A DNA stretch of 64,000 nucleotides from Woeseia oceani. GTDB taxonomy: Bacteria; Pseudomonadota; Gammaproteobacteria; Steroidobacterales; Woeseiaceae. Both the position numbers and the translations under genes were made by a program. Each line of letters opens with the position of its first letter. Position 1 is the stretch's first letter. The notes beneath the pieces are model-generated. The model was not told where the DNA came from and made no database searches. It saw only the letters and a program-made list of their open reading frames with translations. The DNA lies in assembly GCF_001677435.1 (NCBI RefSeq), contig NZ_CP016268.1, forward strand, positions 372,001-436,000. Direction: 5' to 3'. Below are positions 50,276 through 59,924 of this stretch, piece by piece.

Positions 50276-51538
50276 TTGCAATCCATCAAAGTAGTTGGCG
50301 GCCGTACCCTTAGTGGGTCGGTGGACGTCAGCGGCTCAAAAAACGCGGCGTTGCCGATACTTTTCTCCACGTTGCTGGCGGACGGGACGCACCGTTTCGA
50401 GAATGTCCCGCAATTGCGTGATATCGATTCGACCGAATTGTTGCTGCGTGCCCTGAATTGCCAGATCGAGCGCAATGGCAACTCGATGCAAGTGACTGTT
50501 TCGCGGCCGGAGAAAATGGAGGCTCAGTACGACCTCGTGCGCAAAATGCGCGCCAGCATCCTGTGTCTCGGCCCGTTGCTGGCTCGCTATGGCGAAGCCC
50601 GGGTGAGTTTGCCCGGCGGTTGTGCCATCGGTTCAAGGCCTGTCGATTTACACGTGCAGACGATGAAGCGTCTCGGTGCGGAAATTGAAATCGAGGAAGG
50701 CTACGTCATTGCCAAAACCCGCCGTCTGCAGGGTGCGCAAATTCTGTTCGACAAGGTCACGGTCGGCGGGACTGAGAATGCGCTGATGGCTGCCGTGCTG
50801 GCACGCGGTACAACGGTTATCGAGAATGCAGCAAAAGAGCCGGAAGTGATCGACCTCGTGCATTACCTGCGCGCGATGGGCGCACAAATTGAGGGCGAGG
50901 GCACCAGCGTTATCACGATCGACGGCGTGGACGAATTGCACCCTGCCAAGCACCGCATCGTCGCCGACCGTATTGAGGCCGGAACACTGTTGATAGCGGG
51001 TGCGATCACCGGTGGCGCAGTGACCATCAATCAATGCGTCCCGCTCCATCTGCAGGCACTGACTGACAAAATGCAGGAGTGCGGCTTTACCACGCATTCG
51101 GATGCTAATTCGATAACGGTCGATGCAACCGACGAATGGTCGGGTACCGACGTCGCAACAGCGCCGTACCCCGCATTCCCGACCGACCTGCAGGCGCAGT
51201 TCATGGCGCTGATGACGCAGGCCCGCGGCACTTCGGTTATTACCGAAGGCATATTCGAAAACCGCTTCATGCACGTGCAGGAGCTGGTGCGTCTCGGCGC
51301 GAATATTTCGCCGATGGCGCAGGTCGCGGTAGTGCGCGGCAAGCGCGGCGGGCTCAGTGGCGCCAGCGTGATGGCTACCGACCTGCGTGCCAGTGCCTGC
51401 CTGGTCATCGCAGGGCTGGCTGCCAAAGGCGTGACCACGGTGAACCGCATTTATCACCTGGATCGCGGTTATGAGTTCCTCGAACGCAAACTGGCCAGCC
51501 TTGGTGCCGAGATCGAACGGGTCAGTGAATCGGCGTAG
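50276..51538 (+). CDS. murA: UDP-N-acetylglucosamine 1-carboxyvinyltransferase
   Basis: 420 residues from TTG 50276, eight bases after CGGAG (50263-50267); the frame is open from 50165, but the extra part would overlap the permease gene and does not resemble MurA. Motifs: DVSGSKNAALPI (Lys22), RKMRASILCLGPLLARYG, and SLPGGCAIGSRPVDLH with the catalytic Cys116 that makes the enzyme fosfomycin-sensitive. It performs the first committed step of peptidoglycan synthesis. Its place 88 bp after the murQ-kinase-permease genes is unusual, since murA usually sits near hisG or bolA-type genes. It may be the sole copy or a paralog dedicated to wall recycling; the window cannot tell. Confidence 0.92.
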   Translation: MQSIKVVGGRTLSGSVDVSGSKNAALPILFSTLLADGTHRFENVPQLRDIDSTELLLRALNCQIERNGNSMQVTVSRPEKMEAQYDLVRKMRASILCLGPLLARYGEARVSLPGGCAIGSRPVDLHVQTMKRLGAEIEIEEGYVIAKTRRLQGAQILFDKVTVGGTENALMAAVLARGTTVIENAAKEPEVIDLVHYLRAMGAQIEGEGTSVITIDGVDELHPAKHRIVADRIEAGTLLIAGAITGGAVTINQCVPLHLQALTDKMQECGFTTHSDANSITVDATDEWSGTDVATAPYPAFPTDLQAQFMALMTQARGTSVITEGIFENRFMHVQELVRLGANISPMAQVAVVRGKRGGLSGASVMATDLRASACLVIAGLAAKGVTTVNRIYHLDRGYEFLERKLASLGAEIERVSESA

Positions 51539-51681
51539 CGAGCGGTAGCCGTCAACTTGCTGCCGGTGCGAGCGCGACAAAAGCTGAAAGCCCTCATGTT
51601 GCCCGGTGGTTTGCGCCTGCACGCGCTGCGAGTGCCGACAGAACGATACTTGCGTTCACTTTCTATGCCCGGAGTTTGTTA

Positions 51682-52371
51682 ATGACGACGTATGTCTTTT
51701 CGCCCGCTGAACGACCAACGGTGACTGTGTTTGCCAGCGAGCAGCGATTTCCCGTACGGCGGGTATTTTGTGTTGGCCGAAACTACGCGGCGCACGCCCG
51801 CGAGATGGGTGGTAATCCCGAACGGGAAGAGCCCTTCTACTTTACGAAATCCGCGCACGCGGTCACGGCATCCGGTGCGACGATTCCTTACCCGGCCGGG
51901 ACCGGTAACTTTCATCACGAGATCGAACTGGTTGTCGCGATCGGCAAGAGTGGCTTTGAGCTCGATCAGAATGCGGCGCTGGAGCTGGTGTTCGGCTATG
52001 CCAGCGGTCTTGATATGACGCGGCGCGACCTGCAATCAGCGGCCAAGGAGAAAGGCCGGCCCTGGAGCATAGCGAAGGATATTGAAGACGGTGCCATCAT
52101 TTCCCCGATTCGTCCGGTCGCGGAAACCGGTCATCCGAAAAACGCCCGCATCTGGCTGGCGGTCAATGACGTCGTGCGCCAGGACGCCAGTATCGACGAC
52201 ATGATCTGGTCAGTGCCGGAAGTGATTGCGCACCTGTCGCGTTTCTACCATTTGGCTCCCGGCGATCTGATTTACAGCGGCACCCCGGCAGGTGTCGGGC
52301 CGGTCGTGGCTGGCGACCGTATTACCGGTGGGGTGGACGGCGTCGCCGAGCTTACGCTGCAAATAGAGTAG
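51682..52371 (+). CDS. Fumarylacetoacetate hydrolase (FAH) family protein
   Basis: 229 residues from ATG 51682, after GGAG (51671-51674). FAH core: RRVFCVGRNYAAHAREMGG, PFYFTKSAHAV, NFHHEIELVVAIG (metal Glu pair), GLDMTRRDLQSAAKEKGRPW, IYSGTPAGVGPV. The short single-domain form resembles fumarylpyruvate/acylpyruvate hydrolases or oxaloacetate decarboxylases (FAHD1-like). No aromatic-degradation genes are nearby, so a housekeeping acylpyruvase role is the simplest reading. It is 143 bp after murA and may have its own promoter. Confidence 0.8.
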   Translation: MTTYVFSPAERPTVTVFASEQRFPVRRVFCVGRNYAAHAREMGGNPEREEPFYFTKSAHAVTASGATIPYPAGTGNFHHEIELVVAIGKSGFELDQNAALELVFGYASGLDMTRRDLQSAAKEKGRPWSIAKDIEDGAIISPIRPVAETGHPKNARIWLAVNDVVRQDASIDDMIWSVPEVIAHLSRFYHLAPGDLIYSGTPAGVGPVVAGDRITGGVDGVAELTLQIE

Positions 52372-52443
52372 CGAGCGGCTGCTTGCCCGTGCGCATTGAG
52401 TCTGTACGCTCACAGCGCTGGCTTGTTGCACAGCGCGAAAACA

Positions 52444-53697
52444 TTACTCGTAACGCAGTGCGTCGATAGGGTTCAGACGAGAGGCCTTGATCGCCGGCAA
52501 CATGCCGAAGAGCACGCCGACGGCGGAGCAGAATAACAGGCCGATCAACGCCCACTCCAGCGGCACGGCGGTTTCGAACGAGTCGGACATGCCCAGCTTG
52601 ACTAGCAGGTTGCCGAAGCCGAAGCCGAGGGTCACGCCGATGAGTCCGCCGACATTGCACAGGACGACGGCTTCCAGCAGAAATTGTTGCAGTATGTCCC
52701 TGGGGCGGGCACCCAGCGACTTGCGTATGCCAATCTCCTTGGTGCGCTCGGTAACCGACACCAGCATGATATTCATGATGCCAATTCCGGCAACCAGCAG
52801 TGCGATGATGCCTACAATGAAAGCACCGATTTTGATGCCAAAGGTCAACTGGTTGAACTGAGCGATGGAGCTCTCGCTGTTGAACATCGTGAAGTTATCT
52901 TCTTCCGTGCGCGGCACATTGCGGACCCGCCGCAAAACCTGGCGGGTTTCTTCCATGGCATCGGCGACAACCTCCGGAGTGCGTGCGTGTAAGGTGATGT
53001 TGACCGAACGCGCGAAACCGTCGTTGTTGGTGAGTCCGTAGATATTGATGAACGTGCTGACCGGAATGAGCACGTAATTATCGTATTGACCACCGAATGC
53101 GGAGTTCTTGGTGTCAAACACGCCGACGACCTGGTACTTGCGCCCGTCCACCCGGATATCGCGGCCGATCGGATCCACAAACGGGTAAAGCCGGGATGCG
53201 ATTGCCGAGCCGATGACCGCGACCTTGCGAGCGGCGCGCACATCCATCTCCGACAGGTTGCGACCGTACTGCACGACGTGGCTGTTGTTCTGCGGGTACT
53301 CCGGTGTGCCGCCGCATATGGCGATGTTGTCGTTCGTCGTTTCACCACGGTACTCGGCCGAGAAGCCGAACTCCCACAGCTCCGAGCCCACGATGTCAAC
53401 GTTCTGTACCTGTTCCCGAACCGCCGCGGCATCATCGAGCGTTAGCGGTGGTCGCCGCATGGCTTTGCGCCGTTCTTCGTCCGTGGAAAAGCCGGTCGGC
53501 CACTTTTGCACCTGGAATGTCTGTGCACCGAGTATGGTCATCTCCTTTTCCATCGTTCCCTGCACAACGGTAATGCCGGTCATCACCGCGATAATGGAAG
53601 CAACGCCGAGAACGATACCAAACAGCGTCAATGACGAACGCAACTTGTTGCTGCGAATGGCTTGCAGGGACATCAACAAGGTATCGACTTTTTGCAT
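52444..53697 (-). CDS. ABC transporter permease of the MacB/FtsX type (second permease)
   Basis: 417 residues. An N-terminal span (SLQAIRSNKLRSSLTLFGIVLGVASIIAVM), a large periplasmic MacB_PCD domain (about 45-280) and three C-terminal spans with the FtsX motif (SVTERTKEIGIRKSLGARPRDI) are seen. It ends NPIDALRYE, as does its neighbour. It is the last gene of the minus-strand operon 57000-52444, 15 bp after the first permease. The two permeases are only moderately alike, so the exporter is probably a heterodimer. Confidence 0.88.
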   Translation of the reverse strand: MQKVDTLLMSLQAIRSNKLRSSLTLFGIVLGVASIIAVMTGITVVQGTMEKEMTILGAQTFQVQKWPTGFSTDEERRKAMRRPPLTLDDAAAVREQVQNVDIVGSELWEFGFSAEYRGETTNDNIAICGGTPEYPQNNSHVVQYGRNLSEMDVRAARKVAVIGSAIASRLYPFVDPIGRDIRVDGRKYQVVGVFDTKNSAFGGQYDNYVLIPVSTFINIYGLTNNDGFARSVNITLHARTPEVVADAMEETRQVLRRVRNVPRTEEDNFTMFNSESSIAQFNQLTFGIKIGAFIVGIIALLVAGIGIMNIMLVSVTERTKEIGIRKSLGARPRDILQQFLLEAVVLCNVGGLIGVTLGFGFGNLLVKLGMSDSFETAVPLEWALIGLLFCSAVGVLFGMLPAIKASRLNPIDALRYE

Positions 53698-53712
53698 GGT
53701 GGTTTCCGGTCG

Positions 53713-54951
53713 CTACTCGTAGCGCAGGGCTTCTATCGGATCCAGTCGCGCCCCTTTCCAGGCTGGGACAAATCCGGCGGCGACACCAACCAGTACCGAA
53801 ATCAGCACTGCAGCGGTCAGGATGGTGGGGGAGTTGCTCGCCGGCATCAGTCCACTTGAATTGATCAGCGCTGTTATCCCGGAGGCCGCGGCGATACCAA
53901 TCAGGCCGCCTACCAGGCAGATGATGGCCGACTCGAACAGAAACTGCAGCAGGATGCTTCGGCGTCTCGCACCGATGGCCTTGCGTATGCCAATTTCGCG
54001 AGTGCGTTCAGTAACCGACACAAACATGATGTTCATTACCCCGATGCCGCCAACAAACAGCGAGATACTGGTTACCAGCAGGCCGATGGCAAGCACGGCG
54101 CCAACGACGCTGTTGAAGGCGCCCATCAGCGAATCGAGTTTGTTGATCGAGAAGTCTTCTGCTTCGCTGGGTCGAAGTTTGCGAATCTGCCGCATCTCGC
54201 CAATGACCTCGTATTCGAGATCTTCCATGTCAGTCATGCTGGCCGCTTTGACGGCGATATCCACGTCATTGCTGCGACGGCCGCCAAATACCTTCAGAAA
54301 GGTCGAGATCGGAATGAAAACCTGGCGGTCGAAGTCCGGGCCGCCGAAGGTGCTGCCACCCTGCTTTTCCATGACGCCGACAATACGGAACTTGTGGGCG
54401 CCAATGTTGATTTCCTTGTTTATCGGATTCACGTTCTCGAACATACCTTCGGCGACACCGTGACCAATAACCACAACAGGCTTCTTGTAGAGGTTGTCAA
54501 AGCTCATCAGGAAGCGGCCGAATTCCGGCAGTCGGTTGGTGACAACCGGCAGCAATTCGGTCGTACCTATGACGGTAATGCCTTCCTGTACCGAAGAGCG
54601 GTACTTGATGTCGCGACGACTGTTCATCGTTGGATTGACTATCGCACGGCCGCGGAAAGCGGTGCGCAGACTGTCAGCTTCGTCCATGCTCAGGTTGGGC
54701 CGGTTACGGTACTCAAACCAGTCGTTCATGACGATCCAGGGCATGCGCGATACGTAAATGACATCGGCACCCACGGCAGCGGCACCCTGGCGGAACGCGG
54801 TTTGCATGCCGTTGAACGCGGTCATCGTTGTGGTGACGGCAACAATGCCGATGATGATGCCCAGTGTGGTGAGTATTCCGCGCGCCTTGTTCGCGACGAT
54901 GGCGCTCATCGCGATCTTCAGGGATTCATTGACATCGACAAACATTCTCAT
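53713..54951 (-). CDS. ABC transporter permease of the MacB/FtsX type (first permease)
   Basis: 412 residues, with the same plan as the next gene: [28 protein letters not shown] at the N-terminal span, a periplasmic domain with [15 protein letters not shown], and the FtsX segment [22 protein letters not shown] before the last spans. It ends DPIEALRYE. It overlaps the ATPase gene by 4 bp. Together with the ATPase and adaptor it forms a MacAB-like mechanotransmission exporter; the substrate is unknown. Confidence 0.88.
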   Translation of the reverse strand: MRMFVDVNESLKIAMSAIVANKARGILTTLGIIIGIVAVTTTMTAFNGMQTAFRQGAAAVGADVIYVSRMPWIVMNDWFEYRNRPNLSMDEADSLRTAFRGRAIVNPTMNSRRDIKYRSSVQEGITVIGTTELLPVVTNRLPEFGRFLMSFDNLYKKPVVVIGHGVAEGMFENVNPINKEINIGAHKFRIVGVMEKQGGSTFGGPDFDRQVFIPISTFLKVFGGRRSNDVDIAVKAASMTDMEDLEYEVIGEMRQIRKLRPSEAEDFSINKLDSLMGAFNSVVGAVLAIGLLVTSISLFVGGIGVMNIMFVSVTERTREIGIRKAIGARRRSILLQFLFESAIICLVGGLIGIAAASGITALINSSGLMPASNSPTILTAAVLISVLVGVAAGFVPAWKGARLDPIEALRYE

Positions 54952-55739
54952 GATTGATTGTCCTGCAGTGCGGCACTACCCGGTTTGGAGTCGCCGCGGG
55001 GAGTTGCAGAGCGGTGACCATCAGAACTTACGGGAGAGTCATTCGGTAAATCGCTTTCGACCAAACCGTCGCGCAGTTTCACGGTGCGGTGTGCGTGTGC
55101 GGCGACGTCATCTTCGTGCGTCACCAGGATGATGGTCTGGCCCTCGCTGTGCAGTTCGTCAAACATGGCCATGATTTCGTCGCCTGTCTTGCTGTCCAGG
55201 TTACCGGTGGGTTCATCGGCGAGAATGATCGAGGGGTTGAACACCAGCGCGCGGGCGATCGCGACGCGTTGCCGCTGACCGCCTGACAATTCATTGGGCC
55301 GGTGCAGCATCCGGTTCGCAAGGCCCACGCGATCGATCGCCTGTTCAGCCCGGGCGCGTCGTTCGGACTTTGAGACTCCGCCGTAGATCAACGGCAGTTC
55401 GACGTTGTGCAGCACGTTTGCCCGAGGAATCAGATTGAACGTCTGAAACACAAAGCCGATCATGCGATTGCGGATGTCTGCCAGTTCTGTTTCGGATTTC
55501 GCATCCACCATTTCGCCGCCGAGCGAATAGCTGCCGCTGGTGGGTACATCGAGACAACCGATGATGTTCATCAATGTCGACTTGCCGGAGCCGGACGGGC
55601 CCATGATGGCGACGTACTCGTTCCGGCCGATATCCAGTGACACACCGCGCAGGGCATGCACTTGCTGCGAGCCCATGTCATAGGTCTTGACGATATCGCG
55701 TAGCGTCAGTACGGCGGAGAGTTTACCGTTTGTTGCCAT
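54948..55739 (-). CDS. ABC transporter ATP-binding protein, LolD/MacB type
   Basis: 263 residues from ATG 55739; the frame extends to 55847, but that part would overlap the adaptor gene. Walker [10 protein letters not shown] (47-55), Q-loop [10 protein letters not shown], signature LSGGQ (151-155), Walker B IILADE (171-176) and the H-loop in [13 protein letters not shown]. It is of the MJ0796/LolD class that powers FtsX-like permeases. A polar tail (about 232-263, Asp/Ser/Gly-rich) is longer than usual and of unknown use. It lies 10 bp after the adaptor gene. Confidence 0.9.
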   Translation of the reverse strand: MATNGKLSAVLTLRDIVKTYDMGSQQVHALRGVSLDIGRNEYVAIMGPSGSGKSTLMNIIGCLDVPTSGSYSLGGEMVDAKSETELADIRNRMIGFVFQTFNLIPRANVLHNVELPLIYGGVSKSERRARAEQAIDRVGLANRMLHRPNELSGGQRQRVAIARALVFNPSIILADEPTGNLDSKTGDEIMAMFDELHSEGQTIILVTHEDDVAAHAHRTVKLRDGLVESDLPNDSPVSSDGHRSATPRGDSKPGSAALQDNQS

Positions 55740-55749
55740 CGTGAAGTGC

Positions 55750-57000
55750 TCAGGCCCGGTTGCGCTTGTCGCCATCATTGTTGATTGTGACCTCCGCGCC
55801 ATTGTTGAGGTCTGCGGAAATCGCACGGTAACTGCCGGTAACGACAACGTCTCCCGCCTGGACGCCGGAAACGATCTCGATCATGTTGTCGCTTTGAATA
55901 CCGGTCTTGACCTGGCGGGCTACGGCTTTGCCATTCTCGATGCAAAAGACGATCTCCACGAAGCCGTCGGCATCGGCGCTAAAGCGTTGCTCTGCTTCTT
56001 CAACGGACTCGTTTTCCAGTGTCAGTTGATCGATCGTGCGTACCGCAACACTTTGGATAGGGACGCCGACGACGTTCTCCTTGGTCATCGTGAACATGTC
56101 GGCGCTCGCCGTCATGCCGGGACGAAGGCGGGAGATTTCGCCGTCGATGGCAACTTTAACTTCGAACTCTGTTTTCTGATTGTTGGTGCCGGGCTCGCTG
56201 GTATTGGCCGTATTTGCAATCTCGTACACTGTGCCGCGCAGGGTTTCGCCGAGCAGGGCGTCAACTTCAACCTCTGCCTGCTGGCCGATCTGGACGTTGA
56301 CGATATCGTTCTCATCAACGTTGACCTGGGCTTCCATTTCCCGCAGGTCAGCCACAATCAGGATCATGTCTTCCTGGAATTGCGAGCCGATGGCGATCTC
56401 GCCTTCTTCCTTGTCGAGGTCGCTGATCGTGCCGGCCATCGGTGAATAAATGGTTGTCTTCGACAGGTCATCCTGTGCCTGTTTCAACGTCGCCCGCGCC
56501 TGCTCGACATCGTCAAGCGCTGCTTCGTAACGCGCGATCTCCACCTGATACGCCGCTTCAAAAGAGTCCATTGCTGACTGCGACTCCAGCTTGCGCGCGA
56601 TCATGTCGCGGGCCCGGTCGTAATCTTTTTCCGCTTTGTTGCGGTTCTGGAGAATGAGTTTTGCATTGGCCTGCGCGGAACGAACATTGGCTTCGGCACG
56701 CTCTACGGCGGCGAGATAACGTTCGCGGTCCAGTTCGATCAGCAATTGCCCTTTCTCGACCGACTGACCTTCTTCGACGTGCAGCGCCATGATCTTGCCG
56801 CTAACGTCTGCGCTTATACGTACTTGTGTCTTGGGTTGGATGCGCCCGGTCGCATTCACTTTTTGGATGATGGTCTCGAGCTTTACATCCGCTGTCTGCA
56901 CTTCAACCAGCGTGTCCTTCCCGTTTCGGAAATTCATGGCGCCGGCGACGGCCACGACAAGCAGGGCGACCCCTGCAATCCAGATAGTCTTCCGCTTCAT
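55750..57000 (-). CDS. MacA-like periplasmic adaptor (HlyD family)
   Basis: 416 residues. An N-terminal membrane anchor ([22 protein letters not shown]) is followed by the barrel-sandwich half ([20 protein letters not shown]), a long coiled-coil hairpin (about 95-190: [20 protein letters not shown]), the second lipoyl half ([20 protein letters not shown]) and beta-barrel/membrane-proximal domains. It is the first gene of the four-gene exporter operon. An outer-membrane TolC partner is not encoded here. An antibiotic, peptide, lipoprotein or siderophore substrate cannot be decided from sequence. Confidence 0.88.
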   Translation of the reverse strand: MKRKTIWIAGVALLVVAVAGAMNFRNGKDTLVEVQTADVKLETIIQKVNATGRIQPKTQVRISADVSGKIMALHVEEGQSVEKGQLLIELDRERYLAAVERAEANVRSAQANAKLILQNRNKAEKDYDRARDMIARKLESQSAMDSFEAAYQVEIARYEAALDDVEQARATLKQAQDDLSKTTIYSPMAGTISDLDKEEGEIAIGSQFQEDMILIVADLREMEAQVNVDENDIVNVQIGQQAEVEVDALLGETLRGTVYEIANTANTSEPGTNNQKTEFEVKVAIDGEISRLRPGMTASADMFTMTKENVVGVPIQSVAVRTIDQLTLENESVEEAEQRFSADADGFVEIVFCIENGKAVARQVKTGIQSDNMIEIVSGVQAGDVVVTGSYRAISADLNNGAEVTINNDGDKRNRA

Positions 57001-57462
57001 TCGTATCCCCGCTTGATCAGCATCGTCCGGACGCGTGCGGCGACAGGCGATGTCGTAGGCACGATACTGGAACTGCTCAGTAAACTTGTTTCTTGATTAT
57101 CGCGCTGCTGATTGGTCTGACTTCATGTTAGACGATGTCGGCTGGAAAGGTTCGGCAAGAACATCGCAACCCGGCATTCGCCAATGCTTCGTCCGTTTCA
57201 TAGGCCATAGATGCATAAGATCGGTATTTGGTTTATTCCGCCGGAGTGATAACTGCACAGTTGGGTGCCCGGTGTCAGGCACAAGGCGGGGCCTGCGCCC
57301 ACGCAGGTTGGCGGCCGTACGCAGGGGTGCAGACGGCCCGTCGCTGCACACCGTTGTGATGCGCGGGCGGCCTGGTGTGGTTGAAGGCCGGTGTCAATGC
57401 TTGTACTAACCGGTCGTACAATTCTCAGCATGGTTGCGACGACTAAGCTTCGCACTGCCACG
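57001..57462. other. 462-bp intergenic region, no supported gene
   Basis: It lies between the exporter operon and the 3' end of malQ, both on the minus strand, so it should carry the exporter promoter and any malQ terminator. Short frames here (for example 57198-57461 minus) have no recognizable domain. A GC-rich part around 57270-57380 has several short inverted repeats without T-runs. Confidence 0.45.
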
Positions 57463-59010
57463 TTACGGCGGTGGACGACGCCCTGCGGTGTCTACCATGC
57501 CCGCGATCTGCGCGGACAGCGAGTCCGACAATGCGGCCTCAGTAACCCGCCAGCGCCAGTTGTTGGCGGTGGTGCCAGGTATGTTCAGACGCGCTTCCGA
57601 GCCCAGTCCGAGGTAGTCCTGCAGCGGTGCAATCGCGAGGCGGGCTTTGGTGGAAAAGGCGGCCTTGATCATTGCATTGGCAACATCACTGCCGTCGCTG
57701 CTGGTCAGCACGTGAACCTTGTGACGGGTAGCGGCAATGTCATCGGCAGAGCGCAGGTCGCCGGGACTGCCGCGGTACCAGCCCAGCGTTGTGTCGTTGT
57801 CATGCGTGCCCGTGTAGCAAACCCGGTTTTCAGCGACCCGGGCGAGGTCAAAGCCCTCGTCGTTGATGGCGAATTGAAGGACGGTCATGCCCGGCAGAGC
57901 AAGGCGATCACGCAGTGCCTCAACCTCCGGTGTAATGATGCCGAGGTCCTCGGCGACGATGGGCAACTCACCGAGCTCTTTTTTCACGGCCTCGAACAAG
58001 GCGTCGCCCGGTCCGGTTTCCCATTGACCCAGGCGCGCGGTCAGTGCATCCGCGGCAACGGCCCAGTAAGACTCGAAACCACGGAAGTGATCGATACGGA
58101 TAATGTCCGCCTGTTCCAGCGTCGAGCGGATGCGGTTTATCCACCAGCCATAGTTGCTTTTGGCATGCCGTTGCCAGTCATACAACGGGTTGCCCCACAG
58201 CTGGCCATCGGCACTGAAGTAATCGGGCGGTACACCGGCGACCGCGAGCGGCCGACCGTTGGCGTCCAGCCGCAACATTTCGGGGCGCGACCAGGCATCC
58301 GCGCTGTCGAGTGCGATATAGATGGGCATGTCACCGAACAGGGTCACTCCCGCATCGTGCGCGTACTGGCGCAGTAGTTGCCACTGCCGGTTGAACAGGA
58401 ACTGCAGCACCTTGATGGCGTGCAGCTCATTCACTGCGGTTGCTTCCAGTCGCTTCAGCGCCACCGGGTCTCTTTCTATGAACGGCTGTGGCCATTCCGT
58501 CCACGGCCGTTGCCGGTGCTGAGCCTTGAGCACACGAAACAATGCGTAGTCGTGCAGCCAGTGCGTGTCGTGTCTGGCACAGAACTGGTCGAGCTCCGCT
58601 TGCAGATTGCTGGTCGCGCATTTATCGAAGCGACCGGCGGCCGCGAGCAAGGCCTTCCACTTGAGAGCAATGACCTGCGGGTAATCGACATACGCCGCTG
58701 GCAATGCTCGCAAGCCGGCGAGTTCCTCATCCGCAAGCAGGCCGAGTTCCCGGAGGTTCTCAAGATCGATATACAGTTCGTTGCCGGCAAAGGTCGACAA
58801 GGCCTGGTAAGGGGAATCGCCGTAGGCGGTCGGGCCAAGTGGCAGAAACTGCCAGACGCCGAGCCCGGCGCTCTGCGCGAAATCCAGGTAGCGATACGCG
58901 CCGCGGCCCAGATCACCGATGCCATGCGGCCCGGGCAGCGAGGCGACAGGCAGCAGCACACCGGCTTGGCGGCCGGTCTTCAGCAGGGCTGCGTAGTTTG
59001 CTTTGCTCAT
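57463..59010 (-). CDS. malQ: 4-alpha-glucanotransferase (amylomaltase)
   Basis: 515 residues, the GH77 amylomaltase length. Motifs: RQAGVLLPVASLPGPHGIGD, FLPLGPTAYGDSPYQALSTF, the nucleophile strand IIRIDHFRGFESYW, the acid/base AEDLGIITPEVEAL and CYTGTHDNDTTLGWY. It disproportionates malto-oligosaccharides, releasing glucose for the nearby Entner-Doudoroff pathway. Its start overlaps the hexR stop by 4 bp (ATGA), so it is translationally coupled to the regulator. No glycogen phosphorylase or maltoporin gene is in view. Confidence 0.92.
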   Translation of the reverse strand: MSKANYAALLKTGRQAGVLLPVASLPGPHGIGDLGRGAYRYLDFAQSAGLGVWQFLPLGPTAYGDSPYQALSTFAGNELYIDLENLRELGLLADEELAGLRALPAAYVDYPQVIALKWKALLAAAGRFDKCATSNLQAELDQFCARHDTHWLHDYALFRVLKAQHRQRPWTEWPQPFIERDPVALKRLEATAVNELHAIKVLQFLFNRQWQLLRQYAHDAGVTLFGDMPIYIALDSADAWSRPEMLRLDANGRPLAVAGVPPDYFSADGQLWGNPLYDWQRHAKSNYGWWINRIRSTLEQADIIRIDHFRGFESYWAVAADALTARLGQWETGPGDALFEAVKKELGELPIVAEDLGIITPEVEALRDRLALPGMTVLQFAINDEGFDLARVAENRVCYTGTHDNDTTLGWYRGSPGDLRSADDIAATRHKVHVLTSSDGSDVANAMIKAAFSTKARLAIAPLQDYLGLGSEARLNIPGTTANNWRWRVTEAALSDSLSAQIAGMVDTAGRRPPP

Positions 59011-59861
59011 GGTTGTTGTCGACTCGTGACGTCTGAATACTGTGATGAAATGGCGTCCTTGCTGGCGCGCAGATTGGCGCTCGCCTCGTCGCCCATGGAC
59101 AACGCAAGGGAAACCAGGAGTGCGTCCAGTATGGCGAGGTGCGCGAGGCGCGATCGCATTGGTGTGTAAACACCGGTGTCTTCCACCGGTTCACACGGCA
59201 ACACAATACTGGCGGCATTCGCAAGGCGTGACATCGGGTCGGTCAGGGCAATGACAGTTGCGCCTCGCTTGTTTGCGATCTCGGCGGCGCGCGCCGAATT
59301 GGCCCATGCACCGTTCGTCGAAACAAATACCAGCACGTCGTGTGGTCGGGCGATCGCGGCCATTTGTGCAATCCCGGGACTGTCGATTAACGCCGAGCAG
59401 GGGATGCCGAGGCGGAAGAACTTGTGGCAGGCGTCGCCTGCCACATGTCCGGAAGCGCCCAACCCGATGAATACCAGCTGACGTGCCGCCTGCATCGCGG
59501 CGACGGTCTGTTCCAGTGGCATCATCGCCAGCAATGCGCGGGTATCGACCAGTGCCTGAATAGAGGCATCGATGACTTTGGAGACGGCATCAGGGAGTGC
59601 ATCGTTTGCATCGACATCGCGATGAATGTAACTGGCAGGCCGACTGAGGGCTTCAGTGAGTCGCAGGGTCAGGTCACGAAAGCCACGCAGACCAACCCGC
59701 CGGCAGAAGCGAATCACTGACGGTTCGCTGGCGCCGGAGGCCTCGGCGACCTTTGCCAGTGTCGCCCCCGCCGCCTGGCGGGGGTGCGCGAGTACCCAGC
59801 GAGCCACGCGCTGTTCGGCGGGGCTGAGCTTGGGCAGGAGGTGGTCGATGCGGTTCAGCAT
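59007..59861 (-). CDS. hexR: HexR-type RpiR-family transcriptional regulator
   Basis: 284 residues. It has an N-terminal HTH_6 domain (about 1-77: LPKLSPAEQRVARWVLAHPR, ASEPSVIRFCRRVGLRGFRD) and a SIS sugar-phosphate domain (about 115-250: LVFIGLGASGHVAGDACHKF, VLVFVSTNGAWANSARAAEI). HexR binds 2-keto-3-deoxy-6-phosphogluconate and represses zwf-edd-type genes in proteobacteria. It is divergent from zwf, with a perfect HexR-like palindrome touching its own start codon. No Shine-Dalgarno is possible within that palindrome, so the message may be leaderless. It is followed by malQ with a 4-bp overlap. Confidence 0.92.
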   Translation of the reverse strand: MLNRIDHLLPKLSPAEQRVARWVLAHPRQAAGATLAKVAEASGASEPSVIRFCRRVGLRGFRDLTLRLTEALSRPASYIHRDVDANDALPDAVSKVIDASIQALVDTRALLAMMPLEQTVAAMQAARQLVFIGLGASGHVAGDACHKFFRLGIPCSALIDSPGIAQMAAIARPHDVLVFVSTNGAWANSARAAEIANKRGATVIALTDPMSRLANAASIVLPCEPVEDTGVYTPMRSRLAHLAILDALLVSLALSMGDEASANLRASKDAISSQYSDVTSRQQP

Positions 59862-59875
59862 GTAGTAAAACTACA
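59861..59875. promoter_or_regulatory. HexR box 1 (perfect palindrome) overlapping the hexR start codon
   Basis: TGTAGT-AAA-ACTACA, 6-bp perfect arms around AAA. It closely resembles the known HexR consensus (TGTARTNNNAYTACA-like). The first base is also the first base of the hexR start codon on the minus strand, which indicates autoregulation by blocking transcription or start-codon access. Confidence 0.8.
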
Positions 59876-59924
59876 GTAAAGTCGGAGTAATACGCAAACA
59901 ATAAGGCCTGTAAATCGTTCGCTA

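Noticed and set aside
57391-58377. 328-codon plus-strand frame across malQ
   Set aside because: It is antisense to a complete amylomaltase and has no ribosome site or recognizable domain.
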